Shown in pieces: positions 53,366 to 63,288 of a stretch of DNA of 64,000 nt; position 1 is the stretch's first letter; each line of letters opens with the position of its first letter. Below the pieces are notes generated by a model. It did not search any database and was not told the origin of the DNA. It worked only from the letters and a program-made list of their open reading frames with translations. The translations under genes were made by a program, and so were the position numbers. Location of the stretch: assembly GCA_024234995.1 (NCBI GenBank), contig JACKNF010000003.1, positions 1 through 64,000 of the forward strand. The letters are read 5' to 3'. This DNA is from Gammaproteobacteria bacterium. GTDB taxonomy: Bacteria; Pseudomonadota; Gammaproteobacteria; Competibacterales; Competibacteraceae.

Positions 53366-54343
53366 CTAGCGAGGCATTGCTAAGATAAGAGTTGCTGCTG
53401 GATCTTCCAGCGCTGGCAACTCCGCCACTACCGGATCGTGATCACTGGCGGGTTCTGATTGACTAGAGGTCATATCACCGTAATTGTGGGAAATGCGCGC
53501 CACTGCATTATTCCGCAATGCCGGGCTGATTAGAATATGATCCAGCGCCTGTGGCTGGCTGCCATGCCGGCGGGTATAGCATTGTCCGCATGGCAGATCA
53601 TCTAACAAATTGTGAAACTGTTCGCCTTTGAGCAGTTTCAATGTCTTAGAATCTGGCACATCATTTAGATCACCTAAGAGCACAATAGCTGCCTGCGGAT
53701 CGCAGGCCAGCAGATCCGTGGCAAAATCGTGGATGATCTCAGCTTGGGCATGACGCTGTTTCTTGGCGTAATCTTCGTCGCGCCGGGTGCTCGAACGCAT
53801 CGATTTGAAATGGCAAACGATCACGAACAGCCGACGCCCTCCAATCGCAAATTCCGAGGCCAGCATCTTACGGCTAGGCACCCAGTGATACCGGTTATCA
53901 CCCGCAAAGGCTGGATGCATCGGGGCAATGCGGCCAGGGTTAAGGGTTAGACTAGGCTGGCGATCGCGGTAGCGAATGCCGACTTTATCTTCAGGGCCAG
54001 CGCAGCCCCGGCCGGGGAAAGCCACTCGCACCGGATTAAACAGTAAGCCTACCCGAATGTTGGCCCCAGCCATACCCCCATCCTGGTCAGCACGCGGAGG
54101 AACTTCTCGAAAGGCGTAGGAAGGACCGCCGGCAGCTCCGATGGCGGCAATGAGTGCCTGATACGCCGCATCGGCAGGAACCTGGCCACCTGCCAGCACT
54201 GGACCTTCCGCCATAATTTCCTGCAACGCTATGATATCGGGTGAGCCCAAATCACGAGCAATGATGACACCCAGCCGTGCTAACCGCGCTGGTGAAGCAT
54301 GCGCACCCAGATTGCAAACATTAAAGGTAGCAATGACCAGCAT
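53366..54343 (-). CDS. Endonuclease/exonuclease/phosphatase (EEP) family protein
   Basis: A 325-aa EEP-fold hydrolase. Motifs in order: LVIATFNVCNLGAHA, PDIIALQEIMAEG (catalytic Glu), IVCHFKSMRSSTRRDEDYAK, AIVLLGDLNDVPDSKTLKLL (GDxND) and LDHILISPAL, ending SEPASDHDPVVAEL (SDHxP). Relatives cut DNA, RNA or phosphoesters; this one has no signal peptide and no neighbour that fixes the substrate. Divergent in position from csrA. Confidence 0.87.
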   Translation of the reverse strand: MLVIATFNVCNLGAHASPARLARLGVIIARDLGSPDIIALQEIMAEGPVLAGGQVPADAAYQALIAAIGAAGGPSYAFREVPPRADQDGGMAGANIRVGLLFNPVRVAFPGRGCAGPEDKVGIRYRDRQPSLTLNPGRIAPMHPAFAGDNRYHWVPSRKMLASEFAIGGRRLFVIVCHFKSMRSSTRRDEDYAKKQRHAQAEIIHDFATDLLACDPQAAIVLLGDLNDVPDSKTLKLLKGEQFHNLLDDLPCGQCYTRRHGSQPQALDHILISPALRNNAVARISHNYGDMTSSQSEPASDHDPVVAELPALEDPAATLILAMPR

Positions 54344-54420
54344 AGGGGGTTCCTAATGATGATGAGCGTGTTTGCGGGGCATCCTTGCCCAGGTTCAACC
54401 GGCAGGGAGAACCTCCAATT

Positions 54421-56142
54421 TTACGCTGACCCCTTAAGCAAAGGTAATGGCTGCTGTTGCGCCGGCGGCAAATGCACGGCCAGCTGATCAAACGGAATCG
54501 TCCAGCCATATTGATTGCAAGCGCTGACCATAGCGCGTTGCAGGAAGCGGCGAATCGGCCAGTAGTGCTCGGCACCCTCACCCGTGAATACCGCCACAAG
54601 CAGCAAATTCAGCGAGGAACTGGCAGCTTCATTAAACTCCACCAATAGAGTGGTCAGATAAGGATGGAATGATTGTTCCTTCAGTTGCGCTTCCAAATAG
54701 GTTCGCAAGGCCGGGACAATGTGGCTCAGAATTTCGCTCTGATGTTGATAATCCAGACCAAAAACGATGGGCACCGCAAAGCCGCCACATGACAGATTGC
54801 GCGGGTTCTTGCCCAGATAGTCGGTGACTGCAAAAGTCTTGATCGATCCAACCACCTGAAGCTGTACAATTTCCGGGGTTTGCAACAGTACCTTGCCGTA
54901 AATATCGCCATCCAGGATAACAATATCGTTTTCCTGGCTGGGGAACCAGGGCTCTTCTGGAGCATAAGGCCGCGATTGTAAATCGACCATTTTGTCCAGC
55001 GGCAACCGTAGAACACCGCCGCGCAGTAAGGGATTGTGCAAAGTCGAGTACATGTTAAGCGAGGCAATCTTCCAGGGTACGCCATCATAAATAACGCGTT
55101 CTCCTTCCCGGACGCTACCCATGTTGAGCAAGATACGGATCTCCTGGACATAACGCGGCAGTGATTGCCGTAGCCCCCATAACACACCAACGATTAGCAG
55201 GATGAGCAATCCCAGCAACAACCAGTCACCACATGCATACAGAATTAGAGTAGTGACGAACAAAGCCAAAATCAGAGTCAGTACCCGAAAACACAAGGCG
55301 ATCACCCTCGCCATCCGGCGAGTACCCGATTCACGGCCCCGGTTTATCAATCCACCGATCAGTCTGCCCAGTCCAGTAAGTACCAGATAGGTCAGCGCGA
55401 AACCGCTCAGTGCCAGTACCAGATTAAGCCCCCGGCCACTGGCAACCTCCTGAAGTGTCGTTACCAGTCCTTTGCCACGGTTTTCGCTAGGTGCTGCCAA
55501 CCGTTCCAGTTGGGCGTTAATGCGTTGTAGACGGCTCTCGACGCTCTCACGTTGATCCTGCCACTGCTCAAGCAAGTCTTTGAGGGCTTTATCGACAAGT
55601 GGCGCCTTTATTTGCGCTTGGGTTTTCTCCAACTCTGCAATCCCAGCTTCGGCGGCTTGCAACCGGTTTTCGTACAATGTTCTTTCGCTTTTCAGGCGTT
55701 CCATAACACGTGGCCGCTCGGTCAACTGCTTCAATTCTTCAAGCAATGGCCGAATCACATTCTCAAGTTCCTGTTGCCAGTTAAAAGGCGCCTCTTCAGG
55801 CTTCTGGCTAAGCGCGGCTATATTCAATCCTCCAGTGGCTAGCTCCTCGAAGGAAATTCTCAAATCCTGCAGACGCCGCTCAAGCGGTTCGAGCTGCTCC
55901 CTAATCTGCTGAGCGGCACCTGTATCGGTAGTACGCTTCAATTGCCGGTTAAGGGCAGCACGTTCAGCTTCAATCTCCTTAATGGTATCGAGAAGCACCC
56001 GCAATTGTTCCTCCTGTGAGGCCAGCCCTGTTTCTTGTGTGATTTCTGGATCATCTTCCAGGGAGGTTGTGATCGATTGCGCATACAGGCTTGGAGCCAG
56101 CAGAACACAAAGAAAAATAAGGGTTAACCAACGAAAAAACAT
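54421..56142 (-). CDS. MscS-like membrane protein with long exported coiled coil
   Basis: A 573-aa protein. Signal peptide MFFRWLTLIFLCVLLAPSLY then AQS; residues about 40-225 are Glu/Gln/Leu-rich coiled coil (EEQLRVLLDTIKEIEAERAA; LEPLERRLQDLRISFEELAT); four or so hydrophobic segments follow (about 240-340); then a MscS-type beta domain, VREGERVIYDGVPWKIASLN then MYSTLHNPLLRGGVLRLPLD and DIVILDGDIYGKVLLQTPEI. This resembles large mechanosensitive channels with a periplasmic coiled region. The pore helix motif is not canonical, so MscS-like is a cautious call. AAGGAGGAATTCC precedes the ATG. Confidence 0.65.
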   Translation of the reverse strand: MFFRWLTLIFLCVLLAPSLYAQSITTSLEDDPEITQETGLASQEEQLRVLLDTIKEIEAERAALNRQLKRTTDTGAAQQIREQLEPLERRLQDLRISFEELATGGLNIAALSQKPEEAPFNWQQELENVIRPLLEELKQLTERPRVMERLKSERTLYENRLQAAEAGIAELEKTQAQIKAPLVDKALKDLLEQWQDQRESVESRLQRINAQLERLAAPSENRGKGLVTTLQEVASGRGLNLVLALSGFALTYLVLTGLGRLIGGLINRGRESGTRRMARVIALCFRVLTLILALFVTTLILYACGDWLLLGLLILLIVGVLWGLRQSLPRYVQEIRILLNMGSVREGERVIYDGVPWKIASLNMYSTLHNPLLRGGVLRLPLDKMVDLQSRPYAPEEPWFPSQENDIVILDGDIYGKVLLQTPEIVQLQVVGSIKTFAVTDYLGKNPRNLSCGGFAVPIVFGLDYQHQSEILSHIVPALRTYLEAQLKEQSFHPYLTTLLVEFNEAASSSLNLLLVAVFTGEGAEHYWPIRRFLQRAMVSACNQYGWTIPFDQLAVHLPPAQQQPLPLLKGSA

Positions 56143-56228
56143 GGAATTCCTCCTTGTAAATGGACATAAGGGAAAACAGCAATTGGCTAGACGTCAGAAT
56201 TCAGGACTGCTAATCCAGTAGCTGGTAT

Positions 56229-56460
56229 TTAGCATTGGGTGGAATCACGTTCCGTCAGTAGAATGCGAAGGGTCAGCGTGATGCAGAAAAACAGATAGTG
56301 CGGCGAGACCATGAGCAGCGGCACCATGCGCTTCAGGAAGCAGTCAGGTACGCCCCAATGACCGAGATGCTGGCCTCTCATTGACCCCAACAAATTTGAA
56401 CGGTATCAAGACCAGATCCATACCGGTATTGCGTTGGATAGCAATTGAGAACCGCTATGC
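56229..56460 (-). pseudogene. C-terminal remnant of a membrane protein
   Basis: Minus-strand frames read DLVLIPFKFVGVNE and, after a shift, GQHLGHWGVPDCFLKRMVPL then LMVSPHYLFFCITLTLRILL then TERDSTQC to a stop at 56229. One hydrophobic span is evident. No start or body is present; I do not recognise the family. It fills most of the 325-base gap between the MscS-like and NAD(P)-binding genes. Confidence 0.3.
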
Positions 56461-56467
56461 TGGGTGA

Positions 56468-57127
56468 TCAGCGATTAAAGTAGTGGATATGGACACCTTC
56501 CAGATCACTCTTAGCAAGTTCCACCATCCGGGCGGCAACGATTTCCGCCTCTACCGGACGGTAGCGGCTCAATGGACCCCACAGGAACCAGGACCAAAAG
56601 GGCGCAAATTGCTTGCCCCAATCCTCTGCTGGCCGGGGTTCCCAGCGTTGGCCCAACAGCAGTGAAGGCCGCAAAATGTGAACCGCCTTAAACGGCATCT
56701 CGCTAACAGCCACTTCGGCGCGGCCCTTGACGCGATTGTAAAAGACTGGCGACGCTGGATCAGCGCCTACTGCCGAGACCAGGATAAAACGAGACACGCC
56801 GCGTGCTACCGCCAGCCGAGCCAGTTCGGCAACGTAAATGTGATCCACCTTGGCGAAGGCTTCTGGTGAACCAGCCGCCCGATGCGTCGTACCCAAGCAA
56901 CATAACGCGACATCAGCGTTAATAGCTTCGGCATAGTTATGGAGATGATCAAAATCCACGACATGGGCAGCTAGCTTAGGTGGAACCCATTCCAGTGGCC
57001 GGCGCACAAAAACTGTCACAGCGCTGAAGTCCTTGTCATACAACAATTCACCCAGACAATGACCACCCACTAAACCGGTCGCTCCAACCAGTAGAGCGCG
57101 GATCCCCGGTTGCTGTAATGCCTCCAT
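56468..57127 (-). CDS. NAD(P)-binding Rossmann-fold protein (YbjT/HTATIP2-like)
   Basis: A 219-aa short-chain-type protein. The dinucleotide loop ALLVGATGLVGGHCLGELLY is at the N-terminus; ADVALCCLGTTHRAAGSPEA and RFILVSAVGADPASPVFYNR then VKGRAEVAVSEM (a YNRVKG motif in place of YxxxK) are characteristic of this group. Substrate unknown; relatives bind NADPH without a known reaction. CAGGAG precedes the ATG. A palindrome lies 20-43 bases upstream. Confidence 0.87.
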   Translation of the reverse strand: MEALQQPGIRALLVGATGLVGGHCLGELLYDKDFSAVTVFVRRPLEWVPPKLAAHVVDFDHLHNYAEAINADVALCCLGTTHRAAGSPEAFAKVDHIYVAELARLAVARGVSRFILVSAVGADPASPVFYNRVKGRAEVAVSEMPFKAVHILRPSLLLGQRWEPRPAEDWGKQFAPFWSWFLWGPLSRYRPVEAEIVAARMVELAKSDLEGVHIHYFNR

Positions 57128-57146
57128 ATCTATGCTCCTGAGTGTT

Positions 57147-57170
57147 CGGTTATTCCATAAAGAATAACCG
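57147..57170. promoter_or_regulatory. Palindrome upstream of the NAD(P)-binding gene
   Basis: CGGTTATTC-CATAAA-GAATAACCG: a perfect 9-bp inverted repeat, with a third half-copy GGTTATTTC directly to its right (57171-57179). The position just before the start codon suggests an operator or an mRNA hairpin. No regulator gene is adjacent. Confidence 0.5.
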
Positions 57171-57335
57171 GGTTATTTCATCATAGAGCAACAGCCTTGT
57201 TTCCAAACAAGCTTTTTAACCGATTTTCAGCACTAGCAGCATGACTCTATATTACGATCCAGGATATTCCCCTCCTCTCTAGGAAAGAAGGGGATTTAAC
57301 CCGGTTGGATTTAAACCTTTTCCGGCAAACTGAAC

Positions 57336-57605
<270 letters not shown>

Positions 57606-57650
57606 TCAACGGGAATGACATCGAAGTCAATTCCCGAGTATTTTACTCAA

Positions 57651-58163
<513 letters not shown>

Positions 58164-58229
58164 TTAGGTTATCTGGAAAGTAATAGGGTAAAGCAACCTT
58201 GCTTCTCCCTTGGTGCCAGGAGAAAGGCG

Positions 58230-58814
58230 TCAGGTAAGAGTGAGCATATTACGCCGCACCAACCGATAGGCAACCATCCCGGCAATCTTTTCACGATAGA
58301 AAGTCCAATGGGGAGGTAGCAATGGCGGGGGTTGACCGGCTTCGGCTTCCAGATAAATCCAGGCAGTTGCCGCCAGCCAGCCACCTTGTTCCAAGCGGGC
58401 GCAAGCGGGCGCAAGCAATCCTTCTCCGAATGGTGGATCGAGCCACACAATGTCGAAGGGCGTTCCCGGTGAACACAGCCAAGTCAACGCCTCAGCCTGA
58501 TCGATTCGAGCATTCCGGACATGCAACCGGTCAAGATTATCCCGCAGCGTGCGAACGGCCGAAGAGTGGCGTTCGACGAAAACCACGTTAGCGGCACCGC
58601 GCGATAGCGCCTCGATACCAAGCGCGCCACTACCAGCGAACAAATCCAGGCAACAAGCACCTGGTAACACCGGAGCCAGCCAATTAAACAAAGTTTCCCG
58701 CACCCGATCCGGAGTAGGCCGCAATCCAGGTAAATCCGGAAATTCCAACCGCCGGCTGCGCCACTGGCCACCGATCACCCGCAACACCTGCGCCGATCGT
58801 CTAGGGGACTTCAT
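58230..58814 (-). CDS. rsmD: 16S rRNA (guanine966-N2)-methyltransferase
   Basis: Methylates G966 of 16S rRNA. 194 aa: LRVIGGQWRSRRLEFPDLPG, LRPTPDRVRETLFNWLAPVL, CLDLFAGSGALGIEALSRGA (SAM loop), and FDIVWLDPPFGEGLLAPACA (DPPF catalytic motif). Upstream of coaD with an 90-base gap. Normal length. Confidence 0.96.
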   Translation of the reverse strand: MKSPRRSAQVLRVIGGQWRSRRLEFPDLPGLRPTPDRVRETLFNWLAPVLPGACCLDLFAGSGALGIEALSRGAANVVFVERHSSAVRTLRDNLDRLHVRNARIDQAEALTWLCSPGTPFDIVWLDPPFGEGLLAPACARLEQGGWLAATAWIYLEAEAGQPPPLLPPHWTFYREKIAGMVAYRLVRRNMLTLT

Positions 58815-59045
58815 AAGCCGATATAACCAATCATCATTAAATCAATATGGGAATAAAAATATTTGAAAATAAAAAGGGTTTTAATCAAATATTTTCATAA
58901 TTATAGTGCGTCATAGTGCGCCTTACCGGAATAGCTTTCAATCTCTGAGGGTTGGGCTTCTTGCAACTTGCTACGCAGCAGCACCTAAATCACAATGAAG
59001 GTATAAGCATACCAATCTGATCCTTCATCTCCTACCGCCGGCACT
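58815..59045. other. AT-rich divergent region between rsmD and grpE
   Basis: About 230 bases of AT-rich sequence with no gene; short direct repeats such as ATAGTGCG (58903 and 58912) are present. It holds the rsmD promoter on the minus strand and leads to the heat-shock promoter of grpE. Confidence 0.45.
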
Positions 59046-59074
59046 CTTGAAATTCTGTGATTGAACCCTATTTA
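59046..59074 (+). promoter_or_regulatory. Sigma-32-like heat-shock promoter of grpE
   Basis: CTTGAA (59046-59051), a 14-base spacer and CCCTATTTA (59066-59074) match the RpoH consensus (CTTGAA-N13-15-CCCCATNTA) with one change in the -10. The grpE ATG is about 65 bases downstream. Confidence 0.75.
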
Positions 59075-59137
59075 GCCGTTACATCAGGGGTGGTCGTACC
59101 CACCCGGCTTGCAGAGTAATGGAGGAGAATACACCCG

Positions 59138-59764
59138 ATGCACCCCACTGAACCGACCTTGGATTCCCGCGCCCGCCGAGAAGCAACCGGAGCAAATTCC
59201 TCTTTTGCAGAATCCGCTACTCCCGAGGCTTCCCTGCCGATTGGTGAAGAAGAAATGGAAATTCTGGTCAACCGCGAAGAGTTTGATGCACTACAGCGAG
59301 ATTTGGATCAAGCACTGGCCAAGGCCGACGAACATTGGAAGTTGTACCTGGGCGCTCATGCCGAAATGGAAAATCTGCGCAAACGCACAGAGCGTGATGT
59401 GCAGAACGCCCACAAATTTGCTTTGGAACGGTTTTTCCACGAATTGCTGCCGGTACGCGACAGCCTGGAAATGGGACTGGCGGCAGCCAGTGATACTGTT
59501 GATGTTGCTAAGCTCCGGGAAGGGGTTGATCTGACCTTGAAACAATTGGCAACAGCTATGGACAAATTTGGCGTCCATGAAATCAACCCGGTTGACGCTC
59601 GTTTTGACCCCAACCAGCATGAGGCAATGGCTATGGTACCCACGGATCAAGCTGAGCCAAATACCGTGATGCAGGTGGTGCAGAAAGGCTATGTTCTGAA
59701 TGAACGGCTGATTCGCCCGGCCAAGGTGATCGTTGCCCAGGCGCCGCCCAAGCCCGCCAGGTAA
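59138..59764 (+). CDS. grpE: Nucleotide exchange factor GrpE
   Basis: Releases ADP from DnaK. 208 aa with an acidic, disordered start, a long coiled helix (NREEFDALQRDLDQALAKAD), and the core LYLGAHAEMENLRKRTERDV then QNAHKFALERFFHELLPVRD, with the beta domain ending NTVMQVVQKGYVLNERLIRP then AKVIVAQ. An in-frame ATG later would truncate the start; ATG 59138 is the family-length choice. Confidence 0.97.
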   Translation: MHPTEPTLDSRARREATGANSSFAESATPEASLPIGEEEMEILVNREEFDALQRDLDQALAKADEHWKLYLGAHAEMENLRKRTERDVQNAHKFALERFFHELLPVRDSLEMGLAAASDTVDVAKLREGVDLTLKQLATAMDKFGVHEINPVDARFDPNQHEAMAMVPTDQAEPNTVMQVVQKGYVLNERLIRPAKVIVAQAPPKPAR

Positions 59765-59836
59765 CAACTAGCTTGGTTGCTGGATTCAGGAGAGGCGGCA
59801 CCAAGTGCAGAAGTGGCTTGAACAATACTCATCTAC

Positions 59837-59866
59837 CTTGAAAATTTGCCCGCCCACCCCCACTTA
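59837..59866 (+). promoter_or_regulatory. Sigma-32-like heat-shock promoter of dnaK
   Basis: CTTGAA (59837-59842), a 15-base spacer and CCCCACTTA (59858-59866) resemble the RpoH consensus. It lies about 55 bases before the dnaK ATG, giving dnaK a start of its own besides transcription from grpE. Confidence 0.65.
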
Positions 59867-59918
59867 TCCAGCAGGCAAAAATTTTAAGCACCGAATTCCC
59901 TGATTAGAGAGTACAACA

Positions 59919-61859
59919 ATGAGCAACATTATCGGTATCGACCTGGGCACCACCAATTCCTGTGTAGCAGTCATGGAAGGCGGCAAGCCCCGGGTAATTG
60001 AAAATAGCGAAGGCGACCGGACCACCCCCTCCATCGTCGCCTTTATGGAAGATGGCGAGATCACCGTCGGCCAGCCCGCCAAGCGTCAGGCAGTCACCAA
60101 TCCGCATAACACCCTGTTTGCAGTCAAGCGGCTGATCGGCCGCCGGTTTAATGAAGCAGAGGTGCAAAAGGACATCAACCTTGTACCTTACAAGATTGTC
60201 AAGAATGACAACGGCGATGCCTGGGTCGAGGCACGTGACAAGAAAATGGCCCCACCGGAAATTTCCGCACGGGTGCTGATGAAGATGAAAAAGACTGCCG
60301 AGGATTATCTCGGTCATCCAGTCAGCGAAGCGGTGATCACGGTACCGGCTTACTTCAATGACAGCCAACGCCAAGCCACCAAGGACGCTGGCCGTATCGC
60401 CGGCCTGGAAGTCAAGCGCATTATCAACGAACCGACGGCAGCGGCGCTGGCCTTTGGCATGGACAAATCCAGCACCAAGGACCGCAAGATTGCAGTCTAT
60501 GATCTGGGTGGCGGCACCTTCGATATCTCGATTATCGAGATCGCCGAGGTTGACGGCGAAAAGCAGTTTGAGGTGCTCTCGACCAACGGCGACACTTTTT
60601 TGGGTGGCGAGGATTTCGACAAACGCATCATCGACTACCTGATCGAGCAATTCCAAAAAGAGTCCGGCATCAACCTGGCCAACGATCCACTGGCGCTGCA
60701 ACGGCTCAAAGAAGGAGCGGAAAAAGCCAAGATCGAGCTGTCGTCGAGCCAGCAGAGTGAGATTAACCTGCCCTATATCACTGCGGATGCCAGCGGGCCG
60801 AAGCATCTGAATTTAAAACTGACCCGCGCCAAGCTGGAGTCGCTGGTCGAGGATTTGGTCGATAAGACCATGGATCCCTGCCGGACGGCGTTGAAGGACG
60901 CCGGACTAGGCGTTAGCCAGATCGACGATGTGCTGCTGGTTGGCGGCCAGACGCGGATGCCGAAAGTACAGGAAAAAGTGCGTGAGTTCTTCGGCAAGGA
61001 ACCGCGCAAGGATGTGAATCCCGATGAAGCCGTGGCTGTTGGCGCGGCAATTCAGGGCGGGGTATTGGGCGGTTCGGTCAAAGATGTGCTGCTGCTCGAC
61101 GTGACCCCGCTCAGCCTGGGCATCGAGACCTTGGGTGGTGTGATGACCAAGCTGATCGAGAAGAACACCACGATCCCAACCAAAGCGCAACAAGTCTTCT
61201 CGACCGCTGACGACAATCAGACGGCGGTAACCGTGCATGTCCTGCAAGGCGAGCGTGAGATGGCTTCGGCCAACAAGTCACTGGGCAAATTCGACTTGCA
61301 GGATATTCCTCCGGCCCCGCGAGGCGTACCGCAGATCGAGGTAATGTTCGACATCGACGCCAACGGCATCCTGCATGTTTCCGCCAAGGACAAGGCGACT
61401 GGCAAAGAAAACCGGATTGTGATCAAGGCGTCCTCAGGTCTGTCCGAAGATGAGATCAAGCGGATGATCGGCGATGCCGAGGCACACGCGGAAGAGGACA
61501 AAAAATTCCATGAGCTGGTCAACACACGCAACCAGGCCGAGAATCTGATCCACGCTTCCGAAAAAACCCTACGTGACTTGGGTGACAAGGTGGAAGGCGG
61601 CGAGCGGGCAGCGATTGAGTCAGCGATTAGCGACCTGCGCACCACCATCAAGAGTGACAACAAGAGTGCGATTGAGGCCAAGGCGCGGACGTTGGGCGAA
61701 CTGTCCGGTAAGCTGGCTGAGCGCATCTATGGCGCCAGTGGCGAGCCAGGTGGCCCAGAAGGCGGTGCTGGCGGACCACATCATGGCCCAGAGGGTGGCG
61801 CTCACAAACCGGCTGATGAAAGCGTAGTCGACGCTGAATTCGAGGAGATCAAGAAGTAA
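59919..61859 (+). CDS. dnaK: Chaperone DnaK (Hsp70)
   Basis: ATP-driven chaperone of the cytosol. 646 aa: [60 protein letters not shown], and [20 protein letters not shown] in the ATPase; [20 protein letters not shown] opens the substrate domain. The Gly-rich tail ends DAEFEEIKK, the usual DnaK end. AGAGAG precedes the ATG weakly. Followed by a hairpin terminator and dnaJ. Confidence 0.99.
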   Translation: MSNIIGIDLGTTNSCVAVMEGGKPRVIENSEGDRTTPSIVAFMEDGEITVGQPAKRQAVTNPHNTLFAVKRLIGRRFNEAEVQKDINLVPYKIVKNDNGDAWVEARDKKMAPPEISARVLMKMKKTAEDYLGHPVSEAVITVPAYFNDSQRQATKDAGRIAGLEVKRIINEPTAAALAFGMDKSSTKDRKIAVYDLGGGTFDISIIEIAEVDGEKQFEVLSTNGDTFLGGEDFDKRIIDYLIEQFQKESGINLANDPLALQRLKEGAEKAKIELSSSQQSEINLPYITADASGPKHLNLKLTRAKLESLVEDLVDKTMDPCRTALKDAGLGVSQIDDVLLVGGQTRMPKVQEKVREFFGKEPRKDVNPDEAVAVGAAIQGGVLGGSVKDVLLLDVTPLSLGIETLGGVMTKLIEKNTTIPTKAQQVFSTADDNQTAVTVHVLQGEREMASANKSLGKFDLQDIPPAPRGVPQIEVMFDIDANGILHVSAKDKATGKENRIVIKASSGLSEDEIKRMIGDAEAHAEEDKKFHELVNTRNQAENLIHASEKTLRDLGDKVEGGERAAIESAISDLRTTIKSDNKSAIEAKARTLGELSGKLAERIYGASGEPGGPEGGAGGPHHGPEGGAHKPADESVVDAEFEEIKK

Positions 61860-61882
61860 GCGTCCCAGTTGCGGTAAACTGT

Positions 61883-61925
61883 GAATCCGGGAGAGTCCTG
61901 CACTCTTCCGGATTCTTTGGTTTTT
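61883..61925 (+). terminator. Hairpin with T-rich tail after dnaK
   Basis: GAATCCGGGAGAGT and ACTCTTCCGGATTC form a strong, nearly perfect stem around CCTGC, followed by TTTGGTTTTT. A Rho-independent terminator or attenuator that would reduce readthrough from dnaK into dnaJ. Confidence 0.8.
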
Positions 61926-61967
61926 GAACAGGTGACCTGATTGGCGCCCGCAACGCAAGATCCCAAT

Positions 61968-63092
61968 ATGGCCAAACGCGACTACTACGAAATCCTTAAT
62001 TTGACCCACAATGCCAGTGAGGCTGAAATCAAGCAAGCCTATCGACGGCTTGCAATGAAGTATCACCCTGACCGGAACCCTGGCGACCAGGTGTCTGAAG
62101 AGCATTTCAAGGAAGCCAAAGAGGCTTATGAGGTGCTTGGCGATCCTCGCAAACGGGCCGCTTATGATCAATTCGGTCATGCGGGAGTCGACGGTTCGGC
62201 GGGCGGCGGGTTTAGCGGTGGTCCGGCTGACCTGGGTGATATTTTCGGTGGCGTGTTTCGCGATATTTTCGGCGGGATGCGTGGCGGCAACCAGACCTAT
62301 CGAGGCGCTGATCTGCGCTACACCCTGGATTTAACGCTGGAAGAAGCTGTATTCGGCACGACTGCCAAAATCCGTGTGCCGACCTTGGTCACCTGTGTGG
62401 CGTGTGCTGGTAATGGCGCCAAACCGGGCACGAAGCCTACGACGTGTCCCACCTGCCGGGGCGTCGGCCAGGTGCGGATGCAGCAAGGATTCTTCTCGAT
62501 CCAGCAAACCTGTCCACGTTGTCAGGGGCGAGGTACGATTATTCCTGAACCCTGCGAAACCTGCCGGGGTAGTGGCCGGGTTGAAGAGCAGAAAACACTG
62601 TCAGTTAAGGTGCCCGCAGGAGTGGACAATGGTGACCGCATCCGATTGGCTGGCGAAGGTGAAGCCGGAGAGCACAGTGGACCACCGGGCGATCTATACG
62701 TGCAGATCCGGGTCAAGCAGCATCCCATCTTCACCCGTGAAGATAACGATCTGTATTGTGAGGTGCCAATCAGCTTCACTACGGCAGCGCTGGGCGGCGA
62801 ATTAGAAGCGCCAACCCTGGATGGGCGAATCAGCCTGAAAATTCCAGCGGAAACTCAGACCGGCAAGGTATTCCGATTACGCAACAAAGGGGTTCGTCCG
62901 GTACGTGGCGGCGCGACGGGGGATTTGCTGTGTCGAGTCGTGGTTGAAACACCGGTGAATTTAACTAAGGAACAAAAGGAGTTGTTGCAACAGTTCGCTG
63001 AAACCATGCAAGCGGGCGGCAAGCAGCACACGCCGCAAGAAGGCAGTTGGCTGGATGGCGTCAAGAAATTCTTCGAGGAGATGAAGTTTTAA
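61968..63092 (+). CDS. dnaJ: Chaperone DnaJ (Hsp40)
   Basis: Stimulates DnaK ATPase and delivers substrates. 374 aa from [21 protein letters not shown] domain with the HPD motif in [11 protein letters not shown]; Gly/Phe region; four zinc motifs [24 protein letters not shown] and CETCRGSG; C-terminal domains with [20 protein letters not shown]. An in-frame TTG at 61941 would add nine residues; the ATG matches the family start although its ribosome binding site is weak. Confidence 0.98.
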   Translation: MAKRDYYEILNLTHNASEAEIKQAYRRLAMKYHPDRNPGDQVSEEHFKEAKEAYEVLGDPRKRAAYDQFGHAGVDGSAGGGFSGGPADLGDIFGGVFRDIFGGMRGGNQTYRGADLRYTLDLTLEEAVFGTTAKIRVPTLVTCVACAGNGAKPGTKPTTCPTCRGVGQVRMQQGFFSIQQTCPRCQGRGTIIPEPCETCRGSGRVEEQKTLSVKVPAGVDNGDRIRLAGEGEAGEHSGPPGDLYVQIRVKQHPIFTREDNDLYCEVPISFTTAALGGELEAPTLDGRISLKIPAETQTGKVFRLRNKGVRPVRGGATGDLLCRVVVETPVNLTKEQKELLQQFAETMQAGGKQHTPQEGSWLDGVKKFFEEMKF

Positions 63093-63137
63093 TCACCGCC
63101 TCCCTAGAGGTGATGATGCAGAGACACCGCCATTGCC

Positions 63138-63163
63138 GCCCGCTCCAAAGCTTACCGGAGCGG
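63138..63163 (+). terminator. Hairpin downstream of dnaJ
   Basis: CCCGCTCC (63138-63145) and GGAGCGGG (63156-63163) form an 8-bp perfect stem with a 10-base loop. No T tract follows, so it may be a processing or weak terminator hairpin. A second small stem, ATCACC/GGTGAT, lies just after the dnaJ stop. Confidence 0.45.
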
Positions 63164-63288
63164 GTCTGCTGGCTGGTTACCCGCTATCAAGCGCATGGAC
63201 TCAACCGCATCCGGGAAACACCCAAGAGATGTAATTTAAACCGGTGTAACGGGAGTTAAGGGAAGGACGTGCATGCTTACGCAGTTGT

